Positions 45,533-57,618 are shown, numbered from the stretch's first letter. The stretch: DNA of 64,000 bases from Chenopodium formosanum (GCA_024500155.1 CM044877.1:32735001-32799000); one strand, 5' to 3'. Numbers and translations: made by a program. The notes: generated from the letters alone by a model not told the origin.

Positions 45533-46897
45533 AGCAATTGCTTTGCTGTATATGTCAGCAAGTTTCATGCCAAAGAACTTCTCATATTCTGCTCCAAAAG
45601 CTGTGAGCTACAATTCCCCTGTTCCATTAGTGTGGTAAAGGCGTAGTTTACCCTGCATGAAAGAATAAGACAATTAGCTTTCTAATTAAGACATATGTTT
45701 ATTATTTCCATGACAAGAACATAGTTACCTAGTAGTGGCTGTGTAGACTTTACATAGATTTAATTATCATAATAAGCTAATTTAAAAGAGACTCAAAGAA
45801 CCTGAACCTACCTGACCATGAGTTGGATGAATCATGATACAAACAACCAATTTTTTGCCTCCATACATAATAATAACAAGCAATTTATTAAGTGATCTAA
45901 CTTTTGGTATACTAAAAACTTTCCCTCTCTGATTATCATTAGCCTTTGAATCCTTTGATATAAGCTAATTAAAATTGAAGGCAAAATAAGGATTGTCAGC
46001 CATATTCATAGGATTTCGAAGCTATTAAGGAAAACATTAGTTTAATTATAATTAATTACATAATATACAATGATCTTTAAGGAAAACTTTATTTCAAATC
46101 CAATAAATTGGTTGACATGCATCTGCAAGCTAAGTATGTCTTATAATGGTCTTTATAATCAAATTATGTTTATCTTTTAATAACAATTTATGTGCTTATC
46201 ACTTTATTCCTTACATGGCATTGTCTTTTTTAGTATGAGTAAAAAGAACATCGGTGTCAAGCACAATTGTAACAATTTCATATTTCTTAAGATAACTAAC
46301 AATTACCTTTCTAATTAAGACATGTGTTCATTATTTCCATGACAAGAACATAGTTACCTAGTAGTGGTTGTGCAGACTTTATTTGGGCAGCTTGAACACT
46401 TGAAGGTCTCACTAGCTAGCTCTTCACAGCACCTGCCACAGTTGTCGCAGCCTATGTAGGCAATAATTTTCTTCACATTGGGTTCAGGAATTGTTGCTTT
46501 AATCCATAGGCGCTCTTCTTGCATTGTATCAGTAAGCTGCAGTATTGAAATATCAAAATTATTGATGCACATGCTATAGATTGGAATAGCAAATATAAGT
46601 CACAAGTTTAATATTTGTAAATCAAAACCTTTTTCTGCTCAAGTTCACCAATAACAGTAATTATCCTTTCAACTGATGGTACACGAATTTGCGGAACCTT
46701 AGTCATCAAGTCACTTAGGTAAGGTTTTTTGTCTCTACTCCTGTTGTAAACAGATTCCAAGTAAGTATTATAGCCTAAATGTATGCTGTAAATGCTAGTT
46801 ATGTTTATAGTAGCTTGCCATTTTATACGATGGTCTGATGTCTCTCCTGAAGGCCCAAGTATTACTGATGTAGACATAGAGGATGCTAGTGAGAAGC
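45533..46897 (-). pseudogene. RPA70-like (replication protein A large subunit) fragment
   Basis: Minus-strand exons with fitting splice sites are 46629-46897, 46358-46536 and 45533-45652. The first reads GFSLASSMSTSVILGPSGET, an OB-fold segment. The second reads RLWIKATIPEPN, then a CX2C...CX2C zinc ribbon (CDNCGRC and FKCSSC). The third reads GKLRLYHTNGTGE, then LTAFGAEYEKFFGMKLADIY. The order matches the C-terminal ssDNA-binding domain of RPA1. A TAG codon replaces an expected Gln in the third exon, and the 5' part is cut off by the LTR at 47026, so it is a pseudogene. Plant Helitrons often carry RPA1-like genes, so it may be Helitron-borne rather than a copy of the host subunit. Confidence 0.75.
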
Positions 46898-47025
46898 CTG
46901 TGGTTTCAAAAAATTTCTAAAGTGTCAGGCATAGGAGCTTATTTAATTAGTGTTACCTACAAAAATATGAGTGAGTTGAATCTTTTACCTTTGTGACCTG
47001 TTGGGCGCATGTAGGTAAATTCAGC

Positions 47026-49195
47026 TGTAGACACCCAAATGTGTCTCCCCAAAACCAAACCCAGTGATGAATACCTTTCATGTCATTTGATTATCGAACG
47101 AGATGAAAGTGTGAAAAGTCTAGTGATGAGGATATTTTTATTAAAATATCTCTTCTTTCTGTTTTTGAAAATATTTCTTTCTTACCCTATTTATTAAAAA
47201 TGTACATTCCAGTTTAGTTTGGTCCATGATATGGGTCCAATAATAGTGTAGTTGGATGGGGCTTAGAAAGACCTTTCCAACGATATATTATAAGCCCAAA
47301 TTCGATGAATAATAAGGAAGTTATGGCCAAAATACTAAACTGAGCCCGGTTTGGTTCTTACATACGGCCCAATGATCTAGAGGAGGGCTTATTATTAATT
47401 ATCATTCTTAAAGCTATTAGGATTGATTATAGTCTTCTAGAATACTCTAGAAGGTTCTCTTAAATCCTAATGGAGTTAGGATTGATAATTATGTTTCAAA
47501 GAGTTTGAAATTGAATAAAACTACTCCTTTTGAGAATCCTTGTTTTGTACGAAATGGAATATATATTCATATTTTATTTTCGTGTCTCATAATCTTTATC
47601 CAAATTTTATATGGTTGGATAGATATTGAAATTATATTTCCAATGATATATTATAATATTAAATCCAAGGTATAATGAAAAAGATATGAATGGAATATGA
47701 AACTCTATCCAAAACTGACACCCTTTCACTATTTTGGTCATATCTTTTTATCTACAAAATATTTTAATCTGATTATAATTGGGTTGGAAATTAGACTTCA
47801 ATATCTTTCCAACGACATATTATATGACTTATTTGGACTTAAGGATCAAAAGATATGATAAAAAGAAAATCCACAAAAACTGTCTTAGCTTGCAGCGTCG
47901 GACGACAGGTTTGTCGCCTGGCGACAGATCCTGTTGATGCCGACAGAGGCGTGTTTTATTCCTTTTCGAACTCTGATTCGTATTATCAATTTTGGACTAT
48001 TTTATTATAAATAGGGTCCTTAGACCTCCGTTTTCAATCATCAAAAAATCAAGTCTCATCAAGAATTTCTTAATTCTCTCTCTCTCTCTCTCTTTCTTTC
48101 TAAACCAACCATTTTTACAAACAAAATTCCGCATTCACAAGATCTAGACACACCTAGCCAAATTCGAAGTTTCCTTCGCCCTAGACGTGAAAGGTTTGAT
48201 ATTTCTCAGGGTTTGGTCCCAAATCTCTATTTCAATTATTTAATTTAATTGTTTGATTTTATATGTTCCTTGAAGTTACTAACGCGTGTATTTTGTTATT
48301 AGAAAGAGATACGAGGCATCGAAGTAAGTACTTTAATTGTTCAATTGATCTTATGATATAGAAATCATGTTTAGGTTGTTATTTTGAATTCTAATATCAT
48401 GTTAGGATGTTTTCCCTAGTATCATGTTAGGATGCTTTTCTTAGTATCATGTTTAGGGTAATAATTAAGTTTATAATATCAATTATGATTTCTATGATGA
48501 TTCCTATTTTTCTTTCTTAATAGCATGTTAATATCATGTTAGGGCTAAAGCTTTGATTTTTATTGTTTAGTGACATGCTAGGACTTGTTATTAATCTTGT
48601 TAGTATCATGCCTAGGATCTTGCTATTATTATGCTTTATTTTTGACATGATTATTTTAATTATTATGATTATTATGTTGCTTGATATATAATTATTGTTT
48701 TTGCTTGATCACACCTTTTATGCATGTTTAAAGGGAATTTGTACTTGTAAATAAGATAATTAATAATCTTGTTTAGGGTTAATTTGATTATAATTCAAAT
48801 GATTGCCAATAATAGATTTATTTGTGCATTAATATTCAACCAACATAGATTATACCGGTTTAGGGCTAAACCTAACGATTGCATGTTAGTCAGAAAGCGC
48901 ACATGAATACGAGAAGAATAAAGTATAGGCCTATTATTATGGCAGGTTCTTTCTTTTTTAGATTGGATTTGTACCTTCATCCCCGAACTTCCAGTCTTGG
49001 TTCTAGACCTATTGGAGTTAACAATCTCTTGGCTCGTTAAGGGGTGTAACCTTCACCCTGTGAACGGTTTACAAGTTCCTAAAACTTGTTGGCGACTCTT
49101 TTTCTCTAGCTTCCTTCCCTTTGGACGTCACCATGCTTAAGTGTATGATCACAGTGGGGTTCAAGTTTGGAGTAATGCTTGAAATATTCCCTACA
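47026..49195 (+). repeat. 5' LTR, 2170 bp
   Basis: It runs from TGTAGACACCC to TATTCCCTACA. A TATAAATA box lies at 48006-48013, with a GTCGCC/GGCGAC palindromic module 50-110 bp upstream of it. The first 500 bp are nearly identical to the truncated 3' LTR at 55860-56362. The complete LTR is clearly more diverged from the solo LTR at 31361. Confidence 0.88.
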
Positions 49196-49200
49196 GTTTT

Positions 49201-49218
49201 TGGCGACTCCACTGGGGA
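49201..49218 (+). promoter_or_regulatory. Primer binding site
   Basis: TGGCGACTCCACTGGGGA begins 5 bp after the LTR end. It has the TGG start expected for pairing to a tRNA CCA end. Ogre-lineage elements are reported to use tRNA-Arg; that assignment here is from memory of the lineage and was not checked against a tRNA. Confidence 0.75.
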
Positions 49219-49433
49219 GGATTTCTATTTAATTTCTGAAATTTATTTCGGCAATGATTTAGAATGAGTGGATGAGACTCGAAAAGTTATAAGTATTTCA
49301 TGTGCGTAATTTTGATTAACATTATTGTCTTATGCATAAAAAAGGTTCTCATTGGAAATACCATCCATAATGAGTAAAAAACATAGGATTTTTACACGTA
49401 GGAAATTTGAGAAATATCTTTCACAACTAGAAT

Positions 49434-50000
49434 TAGGGGTGTCCATAATTCGGATAAAAACCAAAATCCAATCCAATCCAAACCGAATTATCAATTCGGA
49501 TCGGATCCAAACTTTAAATCGAATCGGATCGGATTGAGATTTTTTGGAAATTCGGATTTTCGGAATGGATCGAATTGACCCTAATTGGATCCAATCCAAA
49601 CCGAAAACCGAATTATAAAATTAAGCTTGTATAAATGTGGATTTTTGTATATTTTGAAGTTTAGCTTAAATACTTACTACTACATAAAATAAGTTAGAGA
49701 GACTTTGTATTAATTAATTAATGACTTGACGTTGAACTACTTATTTTAATCATGATTTTGAAGACTTTTATTTATAGTAAAGCTTTATTTTTATAATTGT
49801 ATTAGGCGCTAAAAAATAATGTATTATAATTCGGATTTTCGGATCGGATCCAAATAACCGAATTTTAATTCGGATTGGATTGGATTGGATCAAGAGAGAA
49901 ATTCAGATCGGATCGGATTGGAAAATTAAAAACCGAATTATATTTCGGATTGGATCAGATTTGGACTAAATCCAAACCAAAAACCGAACGGACACCCCTA
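49434..50000. mobile_element. Simple-repeat hAT-type MITE, 567 bp
   Basis: The perfect 8-bp duplication ACTAGAAT lies at 49426-49433 and 50001-50008. The ends TAGGGGTGTCC and GGACACCCCTA are perfectly inverted. Both outer parts are ATTCGGAT/ATCCAAACCGAA arrays; the middle (about 49620-49830) is AT-rich and unique. It is nested in the leader of the Ogre-like element. Confidence 0.92.
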
Positions 50001-51289
50001 ACTAGAATCGAAATAATAGTGCGAAAACTGGAAAGTTCTAAGAACACAGAAAGCTGCTGAGGCATGTAGGAACTAGCGTCTAGAAAACAGAGCCTATCGC
50101 CAATGATATGGCTCTATCGCCTGGCGGCAACATTTTCGTCTGGCGACAGGGCTATATCCTGGCGACGGACTTTGTTGTCTGGCGCCGTGCTCTTCCAATA
50201 CCGACCCAGAAATCTGCCTTCTTGTTTTGACTAGTTCTAGCACTATTGGCTCGATTCTACTTCCTGATTGAGTTTTTCTCTCTTTTCTGAAACTCATATG
50301 TGTTCTACATATGGACATAACCCTCTGAGAATTCATGCTCCATCTACCCGATTGAACGCTCTGAGTAACAAAGGGTACATCCGTGAATGTTGAATTCACC
50401 AAACCATGGAAGTGATTTTAACTCGCAGGGTCCATCCACACACGCGCCAACCCTTCCAAAGGTAAGGCTTCCGCGCGGTGCATCCGAACTCATAACCATG
50501 GACCCTCTTTGACTAACCCATATCCTTGAACTTTAGAGAACTATAGCCATGGTTAGGATGCAAACTCGTTGCATCATGTTGTGACTACTTGACTACTTGT
50601 GCATCTCTTACTTGTGCATACTTATTATGTGACTAAAATAACCATTTGGTTTGACTTTCGTTTGTAAATAAGTCTTAATAAACTAACCAAGGACTAAAAG
50701 ACTTTGCTTAATTAATTGAATAATTAATTTGAACTAATGAATAAACTTAAAATCGAGTCATAGTTCCTTTAAGTCAACCCGGATTTTTATTCTCGTATAC
50801 TGCACAACGTCAACTTGTTTTGGTCATAGCCGGAGTTCTAGAAAGAGTTACGAGTCATTCAAACTATGGATCTATAGCCCCAAGTTTTATATTTAATTTG
50901 GCGTTGGTTTCATCTCAATAAAAGTCACAGATCAAAAGTTATAAGTAAAATACCACAGCATGTCCAGTTTAATGCATATACATGAAGTCTTAAATTAGTC
51001 TTTGCTTGAGTCTAGTCACATAGTCTAGCCACATGGCCATGACACAAGTCTTAACATGTCACCTAAACTCACTAGTCTTAGCACACACTTTGTATATGTC
51101 GCCATGACTATGTCTTAGGTTCATGCATGAGTCGTTTTCTGTCATTCGAGTGGGGGGTCCAATCTATTCCCATTCTCTTCCACATTCTCTTCCATGTTAA
51201 ATAGAGCTTGAGTCAAAATAAATAATAAAAAACGTATCCCTTATTTCCCTTTCCAAAGTACTTGGTCATGGAGAGAAGGGCGATTAATC

Positions 51290-52478
51290 AAGGACAACAC
51301 CTTCGTTCAAGTTCAACTTTATGATAAACCAGTTATTCGGAAGAGAAAAGCTAAGAAGATATTGGCCACTCAAGAAGAAGTTAATGAGCTTAAGAAGGAA
51401 ATGGCTAACGTGACTGAGGTGTTGAAGGCTTTAACCCTCCAAATCAATGATCCTGTGAAACAACAACAAATGGAGCTTGTGCAAGAAAGCTTGAGCAAAA
51501 TATCCAATGACTACAGGTTCCAGGACATAAGCTCACAAGGGGTCTCAATGGACAAGGAGCTTCTTCTGCAGAAATTCAATGCAATGACATCCCTAAGTTT
51601 AAGCCAACTGACAATCCTTACTTTCATTTAAGGGCCTTTGAAACTGTAATGAACATTAAAGGGATTGATAAGAATATTTTTCACTCTTTGTTCTCGCTAT
51701 CTCTTGAAACCATTTGTCAACATTGGTTCTTCTCCCTTAATAAAGTGAAGACCTCTACCTGGGATGGAATAAAAAATGCTTTCATTGATAGATATAAGTG
51801 TAATATTCAAATTGAAACCGACCATAGACAACTTGAGATGCTAAAACAAAAAGGAAATGAAGGGTTCACCTCCTTCTTCAACAAGTGGAGGGAAACTTCC
51901 GCTAACATGATCGAAGTCCCTACTGAAAAAGAATCCGTGAGGATGTTCATAAAAAATTTACAAGAAAAGTATTCAAAGCACTTAAAATATCAACACAACT
52001 TGAATACTTTCAAGGCCATCTATGACATAGACATCGAGATCGAAGATGACCTCGCAAAGCAAAAAGCTGCTAACAATAGTAACCACAGTGGCTGGAAAGG
52101 AAAGAAGAACGACAATCCTTCTTCTTTCGAAACGCCCACTCTAGTAACAATGTAAGTACCTTTGATCTCATTGAAGTCTTAGCCATGGATAACCAAGGAT
52201 CAAAGAAACAACTAAGGAAAGACTTCACCCCCATTAGGATGAGCTATGATATTGCTTTCGACCGACTCCATGCCAAGGGACTCATTACTCCCATTGGACC
52301 TATTCAAGATCCCGCACCTGAGAAGAGATTGCCTAGTTGGAACCCAGATTCACATTGCAAGTACCATCAAGATAGGGGTCATATTACTTAGAGCTTTTGG
52401 AAGCTAAAAGAGGATATCCAACATTTGATCGATAATAGCAAGCTTCCCATACCTCCAGCTAGCAAGAAGACCGGGTGA
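51290..52478 (+). pseudogene. Ogre/Tat-type gag, frameshifted
   Basis: Three consecutive frames each carry part of one gag. The first (51362-51631) is a coiled-coil leader, VNELKKEMANVTEVLKAL. The second (about 51585-52155) is the retrotransposon gag core: HLRAFETVMNIKGIDKN, then FINNAFIDRY-like text (here NAFIDRYKCN), then GFTSFFNKWRE. The third (52185-52478) has FDRLHAKGLITPIGPI, WNPDSHCKYHQDRGHIT and LKEDIQHLIDNSKLP, the spaced C/H region of Tat gags with its last cysteine lost next to a stop. The frame does not continue into a protease. Confidence 0.82.
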
Positions 52479-52479
52479 T

Positions 52480-54960
52480 GAGCACAAGACAAGAGGTGGG
52501 CTTCAACGACAAGATTTCGTGACTTCTTTTTCTATTTTTTCTTTTATTATTCCTTTCCCCAATAATTCTAGCATATATAGATACCTTTTATTTTCCTTAG
52601 ATCTTATTTTGTAGGTTTTTCCTTTTTACCTTTTAATAAAATGAGCATTTATTTTCTTGCATATAATCATTGCATTACATCGCATTAAAAAAAATCCATG
52701 TCGAACTAAGCACAAGGTATATCAATGATTTGAGGCACCTCTTGTAGCCATATCATATAATCTTTTCCCCTTCAAATATGCAATCCTTTCTTGATAAACC
52801 ACTTTGAGCCTCATTTAACGACTGACCTTTCTTTCTTCAACCCACATCTACCTAACCTTAGGATGAGATGGTGTGTAACTTATGCAATTTTCAAAGAGCA
52901 AAAGTTAGAGTGATTCAAAAGATTAAAATAGCAAAATAGAAATGATAAAGTGTACAAAAGGGCAAGTGTTCCAATGTCTTTGACATGAACATGTCTTTGA
53001 TATGAACGCGTCTCAGATTACGTCTCTTATCGAGTGCTCGGTACCGTGCCTGAGAAACATGAATGCAAGTGAATGATAGACCGCATGATAGGGATTTCCC
53101 ACACTTATAAAAATAAAATAAATTCTAAAGCAAAAGAGAGAGCTAAAAAAAAGAGTAGAAAGCCTCAAGCATAAAAAATATAAAGATTCAAAAGCAAGGT
53201 TTCACACCTTGAGGGTTTATCTAGGGTCTTGAGCCTTTATCCCTTTCTTCTAACCTTTAGCCTAACCACGTTACAACCCTTAAAAAGACCTTTTTGAGGT
53301 ATACACACACTTGTGCGAGGTTCGGCTAGAGCTACGTTCGACCTGATTCCTAACGGATATGTAAGCAACCTCACATCGAGGTGCGACCGTAATAAAATGC
53401 ATTCGCATTCACATTCACACATCATGATCATATATATCAAGGGATCTCCTATGCTCATCCCTATCTACTTAGAGTTAGACTTGGGGATTGATCCTTACAT
53501 CATTAGCTTACCTAGCCTAAGAATCACCACTATTTGACTCTTCTAAAAATAATATTTTTCCATACACTTAGTCTTTGCAGCCTAACACTAGTGTCACTAT
53601 CACACACATCACAGATACATGACCAAATAGTCCTTTCCTTAGGAACCCTTTGTCATGAAATCTTAAAGCATACTTTTGTCATAACAAAATCACTCATCCC
53701 TCATCATTGCATCACAAAGTACGAAGTGCTTAGCCTCCGTGCCTAAGTTTCCCAAATACTTTCATCATTGAGTCAACAATTGAGATAGCCTAAGATGAAT
53801 TAATCCTTGCACCTTGAGAGATAGTATCAAACGACATTTTACTAAGCTCATTTAACATGCACCATAAAAAACTTCTTCCTTTTTGTGCCTTTCTTTTTCG
53901 GGAGAAAGTCGGTACCCTCCACAAAAATGACGGAAAAATTTTGAATTTTTTCTTTTTCGCATTTTTAGTCAAGCACATCACAATACAATGCACATACGAG
54001 TCATGAGTCACACGTGTCAACTCACCTTGGGTCAACCTCAAGTCACTCAGTCACATTGAGCCAACCTCAAGTCAATGAGTCAAGCAACACTAAGTCTTAG
54101 GTCGACCCTAAAGAAAGATAAGCAAAGTCCTATAGTCTAAAATATAAATGCAGGTGCATCCCAACAAGCAAGAACATTCCCAGATTTTTTACAAAAAACC
54201 GCAAATATGACACATGAGATTCTTCCAAGATGAGAGGAGCTACATAGATTAGTAAATTAGAGATGAAGAGCTTTAATTTACAAAAGATTTGAGCGGATTT
54301 AGTTGAAAGGAAACGACCAAGTTCAAAGTTCGGAGCGAAACCGAGCAACGAACAGCAGCAACAAGAGCAAAATAAGGAAGACCCGAATCCAGCGCCAGAC
54401 GACAAGGATGTCGCCTGGCGACAACGTATGTCGACCGGAGATAAAGTAAAATTGCAGTGACAGTAATTTCCAGTGCGCGCCGGTGCGGCGACAGGATACA
54501 TGACCCTCATAAGTGACTATGTGGACCTTATGCAACAATTTCGGGTTCCTTGGTACGCCAGTTAGCCACTATAAGAAATTTGACATGATTAAGTAATCGG
54601 CTCGATTACAATCACAATAGGTGATCGACCTGATGAAAGATCGTCTCACTTAGCTTAAAGCGCCTAAACATTGGCTCATCGCAAAGGCACCGACATAATG
54701 GTTCACAAGCAGTAGAAGGAACCGACATAATGGTTCACAAGCAGCAAAAATGTGCCGACGAATTGGCACCGCAGAAATTACAGAAAATAAAATTCGCAAC
54801 AACAAAGTTCAAGCGAGCTTTAAGATCGACAAGCGTTGGTCTTCGGTAATTTTCTTTGGAACATTATCGTAACAACTGAGGATGACTTCAAGCAAAGTTA
54901 TCTTCGACAGCGTTCCCTAGGATATGAAATGTTGTCAAAAAGTCGAGGATGGTTTCAAGA
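52480..54960. other. Non-coding internal region of the Ogre-like element
   Basis: No pol domain was found in any frame. A GTCGCC/GGCGAC palindromic block lies at 54388-54495, and CACCGACATAATGGTTCACAAGC-like direct repeats lie at about 54690-54745. Confidence 0.55.
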
Positions 54961-54973
54961 GAAGTTATCTTCG

Positions 54974-55300
54974 ACGACGTTCGCTAAGATTGTGGAAGTT
55001 GTCATTAATATTTGAGAAGATAGCACGAGATGGGCGGTGTTCGACAACATTCGCTAAGATTGTGGAGGTTGTCACCAAGATTTGAGAAGATAGCACGAGA
55101 TGGGCGGTCTTCGACAACATTCGCTAAGATTGTGGAGGTTGTCACCAAGATTTGAGAAGATAGCACGAGATGGGCGGTCTTTGACAGCATTCGCTAAGAT
55201 TGTGGAGGTTGTCGCCAAGATTTGAGAAGATAGCACGAGATGGGCGGTCTTTGACGGCATTCGCTAAGAATGTGGAGGTTGTCACCAAGATTTGAGAAGA
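54974..55300 (+). repeat. 70-bp tandem repeat, about 4.5 copies
   Basis: The landmark TAGCACGAGATGGGCGGT recurs at 55021, 55091, 55161 and 55231, a constant 70-bp period with only a few substitutions. It lies upstream of the 3' LTR, where Tat/Ogre elements are known to carry hypervariable tandem repeats. The short minus-strand frames across it are repeat artefacts. Confidence 0.93.
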
Positions 55301-55859
55301 GCGGTTTATGATGAGGCGATCTTCGATGACTTTTGCTATGATTGGGAAGGTTGTCACTATGATTCAAGGAAAAGGCTTGAGATGTAGCAGCATTGGTCGA
55401 CGACGTTCCCTAACTTGCAGAGGGTTGTCACAAACAACTAGAGGTGATTTCAAGCGAAGTTACCTTCGATCATATTCCCTAGCTTGCGGAAGATGGTCAC
55501 AAGGTGGTAGAAGATCGTTTCAAGCGAGGCAATCTTCGATAGTGTTCTCTAGCTTGTAGAATACTATCACAGCGGAAATTGGAGGCAGTTACAAGCGTAG
55601 CATTCTTCAGGTGGTATCCCCTAGCTTGAGGAAGATCGTCACAACAAATCGGTTACCTTCAGAGACGTGTGCTTGACGGTGCAAGATACGTATTTCTTAA
55701 CTCTCTTATCTGTTTAACTAACGCTAGTTTGCAGGTATCGGCGTTACAAGAATGATTCCGGATCGCAAACCGTTCTGAATCATTCTCCGTCTCTATCGAT
55801 ACTTTGACTTTTGTTTTCGAAACTTGCGTTTCTCCAAACTCAGTCAAAGTGGGGGCTTC

Positions 55860-56362
55860 TGTAGACACCCAAATGTGTCTCCCCAAAACCAAACCCAGTG
55901 ATGAATACCTTTCATGTCATTTGATTATCGAACGAGGTGAAAGTGTGAAAATTCTAGTGATGAAGATGTTTTTATTAAAATATCTCTTCTTTTTGTTTTT
56001 GAAAACATTTCTTACCCTATTTATGAAAAACGTACATTCCAATAAAGCTTGGTCCATGATATGGGTCCAATAATAGTGTAGTTGGATGGGGCTTGGAAAG
56101 ACCTTTCCAACGATATATTATAAGCCCAATATTGATGAATAACGAGGAAGTTATGGCCAAAATATTAAACTGGGCCCGGTTTGGTTCTTACATACGGCCC
56201 AATGATCTAGTGGAGGGCCTATTATTAATTATCATTCCTAAAGATATTAGAATTGATTATAGTCTTCTAGAATACTTTAGAAGGTTCTCTTAAATCCTAA
56301 TGGAGTTAGGATTGATAATTATGTTTCAAAGAGTTTGAAATTGAATAAAACTACTCCTTTTC
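55860..56362 (+). repeat. 3' LTR, truncated
   Basis: It is preceded by the purine-rich AAAGTGGGGG (polypurine tract, about 55846-55855). It begins TGTAGACACCC and follows the 5' LTR closely for 500 bp, then breaks off after ACTACTCCTTTT. The remaining 1.67 kb of LTR is missing, and Helitron-type sequence follows. Confidence 0.85.
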
Positions 56363-57511
56363 AAGAAAGAAAATTTAAGTAAGAAAATTGAGTGTTTCAT
56401 ATTCAGGGGCCGTTTGGTTCGCACAGTGGAATCGGAATGGAATTGAGAAAGGGTATCAAAGAGAATGGAATGAATCCCTTTCCATTTAGCATGTTGTTTG
56501 TTTTATAAAAAATACAAGGGAATCACCTCCACCATAGTACCACTTCATCCACCATAGCACCACCACATCCACCATAGCAACACTCTTTTTCTTCAATTCC
56601 CATCCACCCTACAGTTCAACCATCACCTCTCCGCCCCTCAACCTCCTTCCTCCGACCTCGCCGCCCCTCACCCTCCTTCCTCCGACCTCGCCGCCCCTCA
56701 CCCTCCATTCTCTGACCTTCATTTACCCGGGAAACTTACCCCCACCCACGTATAACCCTTAAAAACCTTCCCCCTCCCCTTAAAATCGTCGGTCGCCCCT
56801 CCCCCCACCCTCGAAACCCTAGCGGCTAGGGTTTCGAGGGTGGGGGGAGGGGCAACTGACGGTTTTAAGGGAAGGGGGAGGGTTTTTTAGGGTTATTCGA
56901 GGGTGGAGGGACATTTTTTCGAGGAGGGGATATGTTTCCGAGTGGAAGGGGTGGGTGGGGGATCGGGAGGTGCGCCGTGTTCCGGAGAAGGGCGTGGGTG
57001 GTGCGGCGCTTACCGCGGAAGGGCAGCGCTGGCTGGGGGAGGGGTGGCATGGTGGCTGAGTGGTGGTTGTGCTGTAGAAGGTTGCTAGCTAGGGTGGATA
57101 TGGTGGTGGGTATGGTGGCTAGGGAAAGGGAATGGAAAAGTCTAGGGGGGTTGGGGAATCACTTTAGAGAAAGGTAAAGTCAATAATGAAAGAGGGAAAA
57201 AGGAATGATTGATAGTAAAAAACAAACAACAACAAAGGGAATGGGGCATGTTCATTCCCTTTCCCTTTTATTATTACCCCCAACCAAACGGCCCCTCGAT
57301 ATAATAAATTAAATTTAAACTAATTAGTGTTCATTACATTAACAATAAGATAGTTTTTTCATCTCCTAAACTTAAATATAACTTAAACCAATGTGTCATT
57401 TCATCCCTACAAAATCTATGTATATATACTTAACTAAATTCACAACACCAACACTTTTTAAGAAAAATAACCTAAGTAACAATCCGTGCATCGAACGGGT
57501 CAAAAGACTAG
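56363..57511 (+). mobile_element. Helitron (5'-incomplete) interrupted by a Harbinger-type element
   Basis: The 3' end is CCGTGCATCGAACGGG, then TCAAAAGACTAG and T, matching the minus-strand copy at 22944-23120 through the body (AGTGTTCATTACATTAACAA and other blocks). The element is split by the insertion at 56406-57295. The 5' TC end is not recognisable next to the broken LTR. Confidence 0.72.
56406..57295. mobile_element. PIF/Harbinger-type element, 890 bp
   Basis: The ends GGGGCCGTTTGGTT and AACCAAACGGCCCC are perfectly inverted. The flanks are TCA (56403-56405) and TCG (57296-57298). The uninterrupted relative at 23070-23085 reads TATTCAATATAA on its other strand, which fixes the pre-insertion site and supports a 3-bp TCA duplication, as in PIF/Harbinger. 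The interior has CCACC/CCTC-rich and GGGTGGGGGAGG-rich halves that mirror one another around 56815. No transposase is present. Small frames in the G-rich half are not credible genes. Confidence 0.82.
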
Positions 57512-57618
57512 TTACACTTAAAAAAAATACACATTAGCCTTGGAAAACCACACATCCGGCCGTAATAACTAGCAAGTCCACACTACGTCACGTGCAACGC
57601 GCGCGTCAGGCAACCCTA

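Larger units (their letters stand above)
47026..56362 (+). mobile_element. Ogre/Tat-like Ty3/gypsy element, pol-less
   Basis: The parts in order are a 5' LTR (47026-49195), a primer binding site (49201-49218), a long leader interrupted by a hAT MITE, a broken gag (about 51290-52478), 3.4 kb of non-coding DNA with a 70-bp tandem repeat, a G-rich polypurine stretch, and a 3' LTR cut at 56362. No protease, reverse transcriptase, RNase H or integrase motif is visible. Either pol was deleted or this is a non-autonomous derivative. A long leader and a repeat-bearing 3' region are typical of the Tat/Ogre lineage. Confidence 0.8.

Noticed and set aside
55005..55357. Repetitive minus-strand proteins with a repeating SQIL and AxxVxDRPSRAIF motif
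   Set aside because: The period equals the 70-bp DNA tandem repeat in the non-coding part of the Ogre-like element.
56865..57177. Gly/Arg-rich frames
   Set aside because: They lie in the G-rich half of a Harbinger-type element without transposase.
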